NCBI GenBank assembly: GCA_934692485.1
Contig: CAKUTX010000003.1
Location: forward strand, 124,001 to 188,000
Length of the DNA: 64,000 nt
Direction of reading: 5' to 3'
Source of the DNA: an uncultured Candidatus Melainabacteria bacterium
Lineage (GTDB): Bacteria; Cyanobacteriota; Vampirovibrionia; Gastranaerophilales; Gastranaerophilaceae
The position numbers and the translations under genes were made by a program. The notes beneath the pieces are model-generated. The model was given only the letters and a program-made list of their open reading frames with translations. It made no database searches and was not told the DNA's origin. Position 1 is the stretch's first letter; each line of letters opens with the position of its first letter. Shown piece after piece: positions 1-8,865 of the stretch.

Positions 1-197
1 TACAACCGCCAAATACATATGGGAAAGATGTTTTTAGCTTTGTTATTGACTTTGAAGAAGGAACTGTTAAGCCGCTAACAGAAGAAGCAATGACTCCTAA
101 CTCAATAAATATCAATTGCCAAAAAGTTGGACTATTCTGTGCTGCTAAAATTATGCAAGATAATTGGCAAATAAAAAAAGATTACCCTTCTTTATAA
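1..197 (+). CDS. Type IV pilin-like protein, C-terminal fragment (cut by window edge)
   Basis: An open frame enters from the left edge (first full codon at base 3) and stops at 195-197, leaving about 64 residues. It contains GKDVFSFVIDFEEGTVKPL and ends with a two-cysteine block and AAKIMQDNWQIKKDYP. I recognise this ending from pilin-like proteins that begin FTLAEVLITLG, of which four more lie in this window; the start is not visible here. Such proteins are normally processed by a prepilin peptidase and assembled into pili or secretion pseudopili. The rnhB gene ends convergently 3 bases downstream. The family call is by resemblance only. Confidence 0.6.
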   Translation, partial: QPPNTYGKDVFSFVIDFEEGTVKPLTEEAMTPNSININCQKVGLFCAAKIMQDNWQIKKDYPSL

Positions 198-200
198 AAA

Positions 201-884
201 CTAAAACAAACTTAATTGTTCTTGTTTTGCAAAATGTTTTCTTAAATATGACGGCCTATGGAAAGGTGATATTCCATACTTGTCAATTAATGTCATATGT
301 TCTTTTGTCAAATATCCAGCATTTTCTCTCCAATTGTATTGAGGGTACTTTTCGTCAAGACTCAACATATATCTATCACGACTAACTTTTGCCAAAATAC
401 TTGCAGCGGCAATTGAAGCTGATGTGCTATCACCTTTAATAATAGACCGTTGCGGATAAGAAAAATTTCTAATAGCTCGATTGCCATCAACCAAAACTTC
501 TAACTCTTTTGTTTTTAGACTGTCAGGTAAACGTGAAATAACATCCGTACAAGCTATATTCATTGCTTTTAAAGAAGCATTCAAAATATTTATACGTTCA
601 ATTTCTTCAACCTCAATACAAACAACAGAATTAATCGTTTCTGATTTAACAATCTCAAATAATTCTTCCCTATGCTTTTTAGATAATTTTTTGCTATCAT
701 TCAAAATTGACAATTTTTCAATTAATCTGTCCGAAATATTATCAAAACAAACCGCTGCCGCAAACACTCCTCCTGCGCCACAGCCCCTTCCAGCTTCGTC
801 TGTTCCAATTACAAGCTTTTGGGTACTAAAGTCATAATCAAATAATTTTTTTGATTTTATTTCAGTGTTTTTGCAAACCGCCAC
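201..884 (-). CDS. rnhB: Ribonuclease HII
   Basis: Cleaves the RNA strand of RNA-DNA hybrids and removes single ribonucleotides from DNA in the cytoplasm. The 227-residue protein has the type 2 RNase H signature GTDEAGRG near residue 27. The acidic metal-binding residues are visible as D29, E30, D133 (LVDGN) and D152 (KGDSTSAS). Length is normal for the family. It is the last gene of a minus-strand run rplS-rbgA-rnhB, 2 bases after rbgA, so it is probably co-transcribed. The call is secure. Confidence 0.96.
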   Translation of the reverse strand: MAVCKNTEIKSKKLFDYDFSTQKLVIGTDEAGRGCGAGGVFAAAVCFDNISDRLIEKLSILNDSKKLSKKHREELFEIVKSETINSVVCIEVEEIERINILNASLKAMNIACTDVISRLPDSLKTKELEVLVDGNRAIRNFSYPQRSIIKGDSTSASIAAASILAKVSRDRYMLSLDEKYPQYNWRENAGYLTKEHMTLIDKYGISPFHRPSYLRKHFAKQEQLSLF

Positions 885-886
885 AA

Positions 887-1741
887 CTACTCCTCACAAG
901 GAATTTCGTCCAAAATAAATTTTCCGATTTTTCCTTCCCTAAAATCTCGTAAAAGATAAACAGAAGTTCTTTCAATATCAGGTTTTCCACCAGAAATTAT
1001 CCAATTTCTAGACTTGGCAATATTTTCCAAAGTCAATTCTTCAACATTATAGTAATCTTTCACTTTTTGAGAATATTTTTCAGAAAGAAGCCCCAAAAGT
1101 TCGATTGCAACAGCTTCGCTAGAATATGCATTTTCTGAAACAGCATTTACAAATGCCAACTTTTTAGCCCTGTTTTGATCCTCTTGTTTCATCGGAATAA
1201 TACCTGGAGTATCTAATAAATCAAGCTGCGGATTAATTCTAACCCACTGTTGCTGTCTGGTAACTCCGGCTTTTGCACCTGTTTTTGTCTTAGATGATTT
1301 TGTTAATTTATTTATAATACTTGATTTTCCGACATTTGGCATTCCAACAACCATGACTCTTGCTGGACGACGTAACAAACCTTTTTTGATAAGTGCTTGA
1401 ATTTTAGGTTCAGAAAGTTCTACTGCTTTTTTCACAATAAAATTCAAATCTTTAGAATTCTTCGCATCAGAAACAACAACAGGAAATCCTGTTTCTGCTT
1501 CAATAACTTTAATAAATCTTTTTAATTCATCAATATTGACTAAATCCGACTTATTAAGCAAAATTAAACGCGGCTTTTCACCTAAAAGCCGCGTAATATC
1601 ATCATAACTGCTTGAAAGAGGCAATCTCGCATCAATAACTTCTACAACGGCATCCACTAATGAAAGTTGTTCCCTTAGTTTTTTTTCAGCTTTTGCAATA
1701 TGACCGGGATACCAGTGTATGTGAAGCTTATCTTTTTTCAA
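887..1741 (-). CDS. rbgA: Ribosome biogenesis GTPase YlqF/RbgA
   Basis: A circularly permuted GTPase that helps assemble the large ribosomal subunit. The G motifs appear in permuted order: NKSD (G4, near residue 62), DAKN (G5 region, near 92), GMPNVGKSS (G1 P-loop, near 133), GVTRQQQ (G2) and DTPG (G3, near 177). The N-terminal [10 protein letters not shown] block is typical of this subfamily. The 284-residue length fits. Its start overlaps the 3' end of rplS by 14 bases. Coupling of a 50S assembly factor to a 50S protein gene is sensible and often seen. Confidence 0.95.
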   Translation of the reverse strand: MKKDKLHIHWYPGHIAKAEKKLREQLSLVDAVVEVIDARLPLSSSYDDITRLLGEKPRLILLNKSDLVNIDELKRFIKVIEAETGFPVVVSDAKNSKDLNFIVKKAVELSEPKIQALIKKGLLRRPARVMVVGMPNVGKSSIINKLTKSSKTKTGAKAGVTRQQQWVRINPQLDLLDTPGIIPMKQEDQNRAKKLAFVNAVSENAYSSEAVAIELLGLLSEKYSQKVKDYYNVEELTLENIAKSRNWIISGGKPDIERTSVYLLRDFREGKIGKFILDEIPCEE

Positions 1742-2081
1742 TTTTTTCCTTAATACGAGTTGCTTTACCAGAACGTTCTCTCAAGTAGTAAAGTTTAGAA
1801 CGTCTTACATCACCTTTTCTAAGAACAGTAATTTTGTCGATTCTTGGAGAGTTTAGCAAGAATACACGTTCTACACCAACACCTTGGAATACTTTTCTAA
1901 CTGTAATAGTTTTATTAACACCAGAACCATGTTTTTTGATAACAGTACCTTCAAAAGCCTGAATTCTTTCTTTGTTACCTTCAACAATTCTTACAAAAAC
2001 TTTTACAGTATCACCAGGATTAGCGTCTGGAGTGTTTTCTTTCAAATAAGATTTTTCTAATTCATCAATAATAGGGTTCAT
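1728..2081 (-). CDS. rplS: 50S ribosomal protein L19
   Basis: A 117-residue ribosomal protein located at the 30S-50S interface. Typical L19 blocks are visible: [11 protein letters not shown], the [13 protein letters not shown] stretch, and [18 protein letters not shown] followed by [20 protein letters not shown]. First gene of the rplS-rbgA-rnhB run. A purine-rich ribosome site (AAAGGAATTG on the minus strand) lies just before the ATG. In many genomes rplS follows trmD; here it does not. Confidence 0.97.
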   Translation of the reverse strand: MNPIIDELEKSYLKENTPDANPGDTVKVFVRIVEGNKERIQAFEGTVIKKHGSGVNKTITVRKVFQGVGVERVFLLNSPRIDKITVLRKGDVRRSKLYYLRERSGKATRIKEKIEKR

Positions 2082-2235
2082 TTCACAATTCCTTTATAAT
2101 TATATTTCGTACTTATTATTTAAAATTCCTTTTTTAAATTGATGTTCCACAATACACCAATGCACGTATGATTATCGTAAAACAAATGTACAAAAATTTC
2201 AAGCAGTTTTTAAAATTTTGTAATATAATTCAATT

Positions 2236-2388
2236 ATGGCAAGTGATTACAAAAAATTATTAAAAAAGAATACAAAGAAAAAATTTGCGGACCCGAAAAA
2301 CATGGGAGTAAACATCGACAAAAACGAATATTACGAAATAATACTTTCAAATTCCGCACATCCAGAGCAAATGAATAAAAGTTCTTGA
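2236..2388 (+). CDS. Possible 50-residue basic protein (unrecognised)
   Basis: A short open frame from ATG 2236 to TGA 2386-2388 encodes a lysine-rich peptide starting MASDYKKLLKKNTKKKF. No Shine-Dalgarno sequence precedes it. A TATAAT at 2224-2229 sits only 7 bases before the ATG, so any transcript would be nearly leaderless. I do not recognise the sequence. It may be a real small gene or chance, and the same region leads into the tRNA-Leu promoter. Confidence 0.35.
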   Translation: MASDYKKLLKKNTKKKFADPKNMGVNIDKNEYYEIILSNSAHPEQMNKSS

Positions 2389-2413
2389 CATTCAAAAACT
2401 TTCCATATAACAT
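2385..2413 (+). promoter_or_regulatory. Promoter of tRNA-Leu
   Basis: TTGACA at 2385-2390, a 17-base spacer, and TAACAT at 2408-2413. It points at the tRNA-Leu gene about 65 bases downstream. Confidence 0.6.
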
Positions 2414-2479
2414 AGATTATGCGAGTCGACGGACACGCTCAATGTTTGAAAAACATTTTGACAATTAAATATGGCATGT

Positions 2480-2558
2480 GGGCATGTGGTGGAATGGTAG
2501 ACACGCTAGTCTTAGGAACTAGTGCTAACGCGTGGGAGTTCGAGTCTCTTCATGCCCA
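2480..2558 (+). tRNA. tRNA-Leu (anticodon UAG)
   Basis: The acceptor stem GGGCATG (2480-2486) pairs with CATGCCC (2551-2557), followed by discriminator A. The anticodon arm CTAGT-CTTAGGA-ACTAG gives anticodon TAG. The T arm has GTTCGAGTC, and a variable arm fits class II Leu. CCA is not fully encoded. Confidence 0.93.
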
Positions 2559-2568
2559 ATTTATTTTT

Positions 2569-2592
2569 AGCACCTTAAACAGGTGCTTTTTT
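2569..2592 (+). terminator. Terminator after tRNA-Leu
   Basis: AGCACC stem, 7-base loop, GGTGCT, then five T. It lies between the tRNA and the hydrolase start at 2614. Confidence 0.75.
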
Positions 2593-2613
2593 AGTTTTAA
2601 AAGGCATAAATTT

Positions 2614-3483
2614 ATGATTACCCCAATTACATATAATACACAAAATAATTACAATCAAACTTTTACTGGACTTAATTTTGAAAACATCTCTCCATTAAAA
2701 AAATATCTTGATAAAACATTTAACCGTTTTGCCAAAATATCAAGAAGCAAATGGCACGAAATACAAGATGATTTGCGTCCAAATTTCAAAGTTGTCAGAA
2801 AAGAAATTAACGGACACATTTTTAACGCTTTTGATGTAAACCCATATAACGAAAAGAAATACATAATATTTTATCACGGTGTAGGGCAAAATATCACATC
2901 AAATCAACCATTATATAAAAGCATGGTGGACAAAGGTTATGGAGTATTATCTTGCGAATATGGTTCTTTTGGGGATAACACCGAAGATTTTTCCAAAAAA
3001 TCTATAAAACGAACTGGAAAAATGGCTTTAGATTATTTGCATAATAAAAACATAGATGAAGTAGGAATAGTTGGTTACAGTATGGGGAGTTTTCCTGCAT
3101 TAGAAACAACTGTACAAAACAGTGACGCAAAATTTCTTGTACTTATCTCTCCATTCAACTCTTTGAAAAATGAATTAGAAAAAATCACTAGTGGTAAAAC
3201 TGTAAAACTACCTAATCTATTAAGAAAAATTCTAAAAAAATTTCCATTTTTACTTCGCAGTTTAGATAATACATTCAATACCAAATCAAATATCAAAAAA
3301 ATCAAAGCACCGACATTTTTAATTCATTCGTCAGATGACAAACTCGTTCCGCTAAAATCAACGCAAGAACTTGCCGATAAATCTAACTCACTCAAAAAGC
3401 TTATCGTTCTTGAAAAAGGCGGTCATCAAATGGACGATTATAAATTAGAAGCTTTTCAAAATTTACCTATACAAGAATTATAG
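2614..3483 (+). CDS. Alpha/beta hydrolase with N-terminal F-G tag
   Basis: An alpha/beta-fold serine hydrolase of 289 residues, substrate unknown. The nucleophile elbow GYSMGS places Ser156. Asp241 or Asp242 (HSSDDKLVP) and His271 (GGHQMDD) complete a triad, and YHGVGQN near residue 87 is the oxyanion strand. The frame is open further upstream but would run through the tRNA and its terminator, so ATG 2614 is the start. There is no signal peptide; instead the N-terminus is polar and carries NQTFTGLNF. Similar short F-G tags occur on other lineage-specific proteins in this window. The gene overlaps the convergent ugd by 6 bases. Confidence 0.8.
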   Translation: MITPITYNTQNNYNQTFTGLNFENISPLKKYLDKTFNRFAKISRSKWHEIQDDLRPNFKVVRKEINGHIFNAFDVNPYNEKKYIIFYHGVGQNITSNQPLYKSMVDKGYGVLSCEYGSFGDNTEDFSKKSIKRTGKMALDYLHNKNIDEVGIVGYSMGSFPALETTVQNSDAKFLVLISPFNSLKNELEKITSGKTVKLPNLLRKILKKFPFLLRSLDNTFNTKSNIKKIKAPTFLIHSSDDKLVPLKSTQELADKSNSLKKLIVLEKGGHQMDDYKLEAFQNLPIQEL

Positions 3484-4785
3484 GGATTGTTTACCAATAC
3501 AATGATACTCAAAACCTCTTTGCTTCAAGCGGTTTGCATCATATTGATTTCTACCGTCAAAAATAACAGGAGCTTTCATCAAACTTTTAATCTTATCGAA
3601 GTCAGGACGTCTAAATTCGTTCCATTCTGTTAAAAGCAACATGCAGTCAGCACCATCAAGAGCTTCATACGAGCTATTTGCATAAGTAATTCTGTCTCCA
3701 AAAATATTTTTTGCAAGCTCAAATCCTTTAGGGTCATATGCTCGCACTTTTGCACCAAACTCTAATAAAGCATTAATAATTGTAATAGAAGGCGCCATAC
3801 GCATGTCATTCGTTTTTGGCTTAAAAGTTAATCCCCAAACCCCAAAAGTCTTGTTAGATAAATTGGAGCCAAACCTGCGCAAGATTTTAGTTATAAAAAT
3901 AATCCTTTGCTCTTTATTTACTTCTTCTGTTGCATCAATAAGTTTACAGCCACAATTGAAATCTTTGGCTGTTTTTAGAAGGGCTTTTACATCTTTAGGG
4001 AAACAACTTCCACCATAGCCAAGTCCTGGAAATAGGAATTGAGGTCCTATTCTTTTATCAGAACACATTCCGATACGTACCATCTCTGCATCTGCACCAA
4101 CAGCCTCGCAAATATTTGCAATTTCATTTGCATAAGATATTTTCATAGCAAGAAAAGAGTTCGCCGCATATTTAGTCATTTCTGCGGATTTTACATCCAT
4201 AATAACAAAACGACTTGCAGTTCTAAAAAATGGAGCATAAACTTCTTGCATAATCGCAGTAGCTTTTGGCGAATTTGAGCCGATAACAACCCTATCTGGC
4301 TTCAAGAAATCATCTACTGCAGCACCTTGTTTAAGGAATTCAGGATTTGATACAACATCGAATTCGCCATCGTAATGTTTTTTTATAACATTCGTAACTT
4401 TCTCGGCTGTCCCAACTGGAACAGTTGATTTATCAACAATAACCTTATAACCGTTTAGAGCCTTACCTATACTTTCTGCAACAGCCATAACATATTGCAA
4501 ATCAGCAGCTCCATCTTCACTTTGAGGAGTTCCGACAGCTATAAAGCAAACAAGAGATTGTTTTACAGCATTATCCAAATCTGAAGAAAAACTCAAACGG
4601 CCTTCTGCAACATTAGCTTTTATTAATTCTTCCAAACCTGGTTCATATATCGGAACAATACCGTTTTTCAATTTTGTTAACTTTTCCAAATCATTATCAA
4701 CGCAAATAACTTCGTTTCCCATATCTGCAAGACAAGTTCCTGCAACTAGTCCAACATATCCTGTTCCGATTACACAAATTTTCAT
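3478..4785 (-). CDS. ugd: UDP-glucose 6-dehydrogenase
   Basis: Oxidises UDP-glucose to UDP-glucuronate with two NAD+, supplying precursors for surface polysaccharide or LPS. The 435-residue protein starts with the Rossmann motif GTGYVGLVAG (residues 7-16). It has VDKSTVPVGT near 117, NPEFLKQGAAVDDF near 147 and the catalytic cysteine at C261 in GGSCFPKD. The C-terminal domain carries GLTFKPKTNDMR. All key residues are present. It is monocistronic here and convergent with the hydrolase. Confidence 0.96.
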   Translation of the reverse strand: MKICVIGTGYVGLVAGTCLADMGNEVICVDNDLEKLTKLKNGIVPIYEPGLEELIKANVAEGRLSFSSDLDNAVKQSLVCFIAVGTPQSEDGAADLQYVMAVAESIGKALNGYKVIVDKSTVPVGTAEKVTNVIKKHYDGEFDVVSNPEFLKQGAAVDDFLKPDRVVIGSNSPKATAIMQEVYAPFFRTASRFVIMDVKSAEMTKYAANSFLAMKISYANEIANICEAVGADAEMVRIGMCSDKRIGPQFLFPGLGYGGSCFPKDVKALLKTAKDFNCGCKLIDATEEVNKEQRIIFITKILRRFGSNLSNKTFGVWGLTFKPKTNDMRMAPSITIINALLEFGAKVRAYDPKGFELAKNIFGDRITYANSSYEALDGADCMLLLTEWNEFRRPDFDKIKSLMKAPVIFDGRNQYDANRLKQRGFEYHCIGKQSL

Positions 4786-4848
4786 CTCTACTCCTCACTG
4801 TTTATCAATAATTTTATAGTTTAATTGTAGCACAAATTTTTTTTTCAT

Positions 4849-4868
4849 GCGATAATGATTATTATCAC
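4849..4868. promoter_or_regulatory. Fur-like box before the ABC exporter
   Basis: GATAATGATTATTATCA at 4851-4867 resembles the classical Fur consensus of GATAAT/ATTATC half-sites. It sits 18 bases before the ATG at 4886 and may overlap the -10 element. Match judged by eye. Confidence 0.45.
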
Positions 4869-4885
4869 ACTAGAGAGGGATAAAA

Positions 4886-6724
4886 ATGAATTATAATTAC
4901 AGATTAAAAGACACAGTATCTAAAGATGCTTTTAATTATAGGTATTTGCTTGGGAAAATCTTTCCGTACATCAAACCAGTATTGCCAAGAGCAATCATTA
5001 ATTTGATTATAGCAATACCTTTAGGTTTGTTAGACGGAGTTGTTGCTTTAGCGCTAAAACCTTATTTGGATTTTGTTATCAATGGAAATCCAGAACATAC
5101 TTGGACTTATTTTGGAATAACTGTTCATTCGCAAGCATTTTTAGCTGCAATTATTCCATTCGGTATTGTTTCCTTTGCTTTATTTCAGGGTGTTCTGAAA
5201 TATATGAGCAATTACCTGACAGACTGGACAGGCCAAAAAATCTCAATGTCATTAAAAAAAGATTTATTTAAAAAATTAACTTTAATGGATTCTCAATTTT
5301 TTGATGTAAATTCTTCAGGCATGGTTTTGACAAGATTTTTATCAGACCCTGATGCTGCATCAAGAAACATTATTGATATGCTGAAATCTTTTATTGCAAC
5401 CTTCTTTGGGTTAATTGGACTTGTCGGAGTATTACTTTATAACTCTTGGAAATTGGCAATTATCGGTGTAACCATTATGGCTATTGCAATTACTCCAGTT
5501 ACATTAATAAGAAAAAGGATTAAAAAAGTTTCCAACGCGTCAATGGTAGTTGGCGGAAACATGACTACAAATTTTAACGAAACTTTTGCCGGAAACAAAA
5601 TTGTTACAGCATATAACCTACAAAACGACCAAAACGAAAAATTTGACAACCAAATACACGAACAATTTAATCTTGCAATGTCTTTGACAAAACGTGTCGG
5701 CTGGATGTCACCAATCATGTACTTTGTATGCTCAATTGGAATAGCACTTGTTATGGCATATGGTAATCACTTAATATTATCAGGGCAAATGACAGCTGGA
5801 AGTTTCGCATCATTTGTAACTTCATTATTATTATTATACAAACCAACCAAAACCCTCGGTAACACTTTAACAAACTTGCAAGGTGTATTTGTTGCAATGA
5901 GTCGTGTATTTGAATTATTCGATTTACAACCACAAATTCAATCCCCTGAAAATCCAATTCCGATGAATGGATTAGATAGTTCTATTGATTTTAAAAACGT
6001 AAACTTTGAATATGAACCAAATACTCCTGTATTAAAGGATTTTTCATTACACATTAATAAAGGTGAAACAATTGCACTAGTTGGAAATTCAGGAGGCGGA
6101 AAAAGTACGGTCGTAAGCTTATTGCCAAGATTTTATGATGTAACTTCCGGTGAAATAAACTTTGATGGAGTCGACATTAGAAAATTTGAACTTAACAATT
6201 TAAGACAACAAATTTCTTTTGTATTCCAAGATAACTTCTTATTCTCTGGAACAATAAAAGATAACATTTTAATGGGTAATGAACACGCTACAGAAGAACA
6301 GATTAATAATGTTATAGAAATGGCGCACTTAGATGAATTTATACATTCACTGGACAAAGGCTTGGATACATATGTTGGAGAAAGAGGAACATCTTTATCT
6401 GGCGGACAAAGACAACGTGTTGCTATTGCAAGAGCAATGCTTAAAGATGCTCCTATAATAATACTTGATGAAGCAACATCGGCCCTAGACAACAAATCTG
6501 AAGCTATTGTACAAAAAGCGCTTGATAACTTAATAAAAAACAAAACCGTATTTGTAATTGCTCACAGATTATCAACAATTAAAAATGCAGATAGAATTGC
6601 AGTTATCAACGAAGGAGAACTTGCTGAACTTGGAACGCACGATGAACTTATGAACATTGAAAACGGAAAATATAAGTACTTGTACGAAATGCAGTTTAAA
6701 AAACAAGAAGAAGCAGCTGTATAA
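4886..6724 (+). CDS. ABC exporter, MsbA/lipid-exporter type (TMD-NBD half transporter)
   Basis: A 612-residue half transporter: about six membrane segments in residues 35-340, then an ATPase domain. Walker A GNSGGGKST is at 400-408, the signature LSGGQRQR at 504-511, Walker B IIILDE at 524-529 and the H-loop IAHRLST near 553. It probably works as a homodimer flipping or exporting a lipid or peptide; MsbA-type lipid A export is plausible given Kdo genes elsewhere in the window, but the substrate cannot be read from the sequence. A strong ribosome site AGAGGGA precedes the ATG. The Fur-like box suggests metal-dependent expression. Confidence 0.85.
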   Translation: MNYNYRLKDTVSKDAFNYRYLLGKIFPYIKPVLPRAIINLIIAIPLGLLDGVVALALKPYLDFVINGNPEHTWTYFGITVHSQAFLAAIIPFGIVSFALFQGVLKYMSNYLTDWTGQKISMSLKKDLFKKLTLMDSQFFDVNSSGMVLTRFLSDPDAASRNIIDMLKSFIATFFGLIGLVGVLLYNSWKLAIIGVTIMAIAITPVTLIRKRIKKVSNASMVVGGNMTTNFNETFAGNKIVTAYNLQNDQNEKFDNQIHEQFNLAMSLTKRVGWMSPIMYFVCSIGIALVMAYGNHLILSGQMTAGSFASFVTSLLLLYKPTKTLGNTLTNLQGVFVAMSRVFELFDLQPQIQSPENPIPMNGLDSSIDFKNVNFEYEPNTPVLKDFSLHINKGETIALVGNSGGGKSTVVSLLPRFYDVTSGEINFDGVDIRKFELNNLRQQISFVFQDNFLFSGTIKDNILMGNEHATEEQINNVIEMAHLDEFIHSLDKGLDTYVGERGTSLSGGQRQRVAIARAMLKDAPIIILDEATSALDNKSEAIVQKALDNLIKNKTVFVIAHRLSTIKNADRIAVINEGELAELGTHDELMNIENGKYKYLYEMQFKKQEEAAV

Positions 6725-6790
6725 CCGAATTAAGCAACAATAAATTGCGCAACAAATGCACAATAGCATGATAGAAAATACAACAACATA

Positions 6791-6818
6791 AAATCGCGGA
6801 ATTAAATCCGCGATTTTT
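6791..6818 (+). terminator. Terminator after ABC exporter
   Basis: AAATCGCGGA stem, six-base loop, TCCGCGATTT, then T run. Strong 10-bp stem. Confidence 0.85.
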
Positions 6819-6844
6819 GTATTTACAATAATTTACAAAACAGA

Positions 6845-6878
6845 CAATTTTTTAGGAAACGAATACTTTATATAAATA
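6845..6878 (+). promoter_or_regulatory. Shared promoter-like element, site A
   Basis: CAATTT at 6845 and CTTTATATAAATA at 6866-6878, start-to-start distance 21. The same two blocks with the same distance occur at 7612, 42084 and 56597. Ends 21 bases before ATG 6900. Confidence 0.65.
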
Positions 6879-6899
6879 AGGTAAAAGGGTTATAAGGTT

Positions 6900-7592
6900 A
6901 TGTGTTTAAATTTTGGTTATAATATTCCATTTATAAATTATTTTATGCCTAATTGGGGGGTTAATTTTATCCCTAGAGTTAACTTTATGCAAAATTGGCA
7001 ACAAGAAATTATGCCAACACCTTTCAGTATTTTCAGACAAAACAACTATAGACAAAATACATTCTTCCCTGAAAACTCTATTTTTCAAAATAATATAGAA
7101 AACACTTCAATCGACAATTTGGAAAGCAGATTAGCAACATCAACACCAGAAACAATCCAAACAAATCAGAATTTATTCCATGGCGTAAAATACAATGAAG
7201 AAAAAGGTGAAAGGCTCGCCGATACTGTATTAGCAGATATTCCAACAGAAAGAGAAAAGCCTCTTTGTGCAAGATATGTAAAACTCGCAATGTTAAAAAA
7301 TGGATTAAGCCCATATATAGACGGGAATGGCGAATACTGCAAATACATCCTTCGCGCGAATAACAATTTCAAAGAAATTAACGTAAATGGGAACGAACTA
7401 TCATCTTTACCAAAAGGAAGTGTAGTAGTATATAATGCCGGAACTGAAGTTTCAAACTCAAAAGGAGAAACATGGAACATTGGAGAGAATGGGCACGTAT
7501 TAGTTGCTCTTGGAGATGGCAGAGGTGCCAGCGATATTATTGATGAAGAAATTCCTCAAAGTAACAATGCTTATACATTTATCCCAGTGTAA
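6900..7592 (+). CDS. CHAP/NlpC-like cysteine hydrolase candidate (paralogue 1)
   Basis: A 230-residue protein with two parts. Residues 1-105 are low-complexity, rich in Asn, Phe and Gln, with no classical signal peptide. The C-terminal half has a conserved cysteine (KPLCARYVK), a LPKGSVVVYN strand, then GENGHVLVALGDG. Cys followed by a strand and Gly-His is the layout of CHAP/NlpC-P60 peptidoglycan hydrolases. The neighbour at 7669 shares this pattern, so conservation supports a catalytic Cys-His pair. Target could be peptidoglycan or a host or prey substrate; this is inference. Ribosome site ATAAGG lies 4 bases before the ATG. Confidence 0.55.
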   Translation: MCLNFGYNIPFINYFMPNWGVNFIPRVNFMQNWQQEIMPTPFSIFRQNNYRQNTFFPENSIFQNNIENTSIDNLESRLATSTPETIQTNQNLFHGVKYNEEKGERLADTVLADIPTEREKPLCARYVKLAMLKNGLSPYIDGNGEYCKYILRANNNFKEINVNGNELSSLPKGSVVVYNAGTEVSNSKGETWNIGENGHVLVALGDGRGASDIIDEEIPQSNNAYTFIPV

Positions 7593-7611
7593 TATTTCTT
7601 AATAAATCTAA

Positions 7612-7645
7612 CAATTTTTGAATTCTAAAACACTTTATATAAATA
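7612..7645 (+). promoter_or_regulatory. Shared promoter-like element, site B
   Basis: CAATTT at 7612 and CTTTATATAAATA at 7633-7645, distance 21 as in the other copies. It lies inside the longest possible version of the next gene, which supports the shorter start at 7669. Confidence 0.6.
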
Positions 7646-7668
7646 GAGGAAATTATGGGGATAAAATT

Positions 7669-8307
7669 TTGAGTTTACTTAATGTTAACAAAACGATTAA
7701 TACGAATATAAATACATTTTCGTTTGGCTCTTTGACATCTGGTTATACGAATAATGTATACCCTTATAATTTCTCTGCCGGCATAGGTCTTTTTAATTTT
7801 GACAAATCATATACAAATCCCTACAAAAGTTTTGGGAATTACTTTATACGAGATACAAAATCGATAAGATTAAGCGGAAATAAAGTCAATAACAAACCAA
7901 GCTTGGATTTAAAAAATGTTGGATATAATCCATCTAAAGGTCAAAAACTAGCTAATATTGCGAAACAAAATGCAACTGGTTTTAAGAAACTTTGTGCAAC
8001 ATATGTAAAAAAAGATATAGAACAAGCCGGATTAGGAAAATATGAATATGGACATGCTTATCAATGTGATGATATATTAGATAGAAATCCAAACTTTAAA
8101 GAAATATCTACAAAAGGTCTCGATTTAACAGCTTTACCCGCTGGTTGCGTTTTGGTTTACGATAGAGGAGTTGCTCGTTATAGTAAACAATATGGACATA
8201 TTGAAATTACTGACGGAAACGGGAACGCCTTTAGTGATGGAAAAACAAAACACATTAAACCTGGAGCTAAAGTATATGTACCTGTCTCAAGAAATTATAT
8301 GGCATAA
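7669..8307 (+). CDS. CHAP/NlpC-like cysteine hydrolase candidate (paralogue 2), TTG start
   Basis: A 212-residue paralogue of the gene at 6900. Shared features in order: NPSKGQKLA, LCATYVK (putative catalytic Cys), NPNFKEI, LPAGCVLVYD, then YGHIEITDGNG with the putative His. The frame is open from TTG 7618, but promoter-like site B covers 7612-7645. I therefore place the start at TTG 7669, preceded by GGGGATAAAATT. The N-terminus MSLLNVNKTIN then reaches TFSFGSL, the F-G tag seen on other lineage-specific proteins. Function as a cell-wall or effector hydrolase is inferred. It ends 21 bases inside the convergent coaE gene. Confidence 0.55.
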   Translation: MSLLNVNKTINTNINTFSFGSLTSGYTNNVYPYNFSAGIGLFNFDKSYTNPYKSFGNYFIRDTKSIRLSGNKVNNKPSLDLKNVGYNPSKGQKLANIAKQNATGFKKLCATYVKKDIEQAGLGKYEYGHAYQCDDILDRNPNFKEISTKGLDLTALPAGCVLVYDRGVARYSKQYGHIEITDGNGNAFSDGKTKHIKPGAKVYVPVSRNYMA

Positions 8308-8865
8308 CATATTTTTTACTCTTAAATTTAATTCCTCAACACTTCCGTTATTATAAAGAATATAATCGGAGTTTTGAGCTTTCCTCTCTTGTGTCATTTG
8401 TGAATTAATTCTGGCTTTTGCATGCTCTAACGTATATGCGTTACGCTTCAAAAGCCTTTTCAAACGAATATCGTCATCTGTATAAATAAAAATTATCACG
8501 TCAAATAAATCAGTCATGTTTGACTCAAACAACAATGGAATTCCAACAAATAAAAATTTTTCATCATTATTCAAACTGAAAAACTCAACAATTTTTTGTC
8601 TTATTTGCGGATGTAAAACCTTTTCTAATTTTTCTTTGAGTTGAATATCACTAAAAACGATTTTTCCCAACTTTGTCCTAGAGAATTCGCCATTTTCAAA
8701 AACATCTAAATTTTTGAAAGTATCAAATAATTTTTGATTTTTTACAGTTAAAAGTTCATGTGCAACATCGTCAGTATCAAGCACTTTATAACCAAATTCT
8801 TCAATAATACGCTGTACTGTAGACTTTCCGGATGCAATATTACCGCAAATTGCTATTCTTTTCAT
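8287..8865 (-). CDS. coaE: Dephospho-CoA kinase
   Basis: Catalyses the last step of coenzyme A synthesis, ATP-dependent phosphorylation of the ribose 3'-OH. The 192-residue protein has P-loop GNIASGKST at residues 8-16, followed by DTDDVAHELL, the FVGIPLLFE block and the lid region LKRLLKRN. Length is standard. The start overlaps the 3' end of the pseudouridine synthase gene by 26 bases, so they are translationally linked. Its own 3' end overlaps the convergent CHAP-like gene. Confidence 0.95.
   Translation of the reverse strand: MKRIAICGNIASGKSTVQRIIEEFGYKVLDTDDVAHELLTVKNQKLFDTFKNLDVFENGEFSRTKLGKIVFSDIQLKEKLEKVLHPQIRQKIVEFFSLNNDEKFLFVGIPLLFESNMTDLFDVIIFIYTDDDIRLKRLLKRNAYTLEHAKARINSQMTQERKAQNSDYILYNNGSVEELNLRVKNMLCHIIS

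Noticed and set aside
2419..2613. N-terminal extension of the alpha/beta hydrolase frame
   Set aside because: It would translate through the tRNA-Leu gene and its terminator; the extra residues look random.
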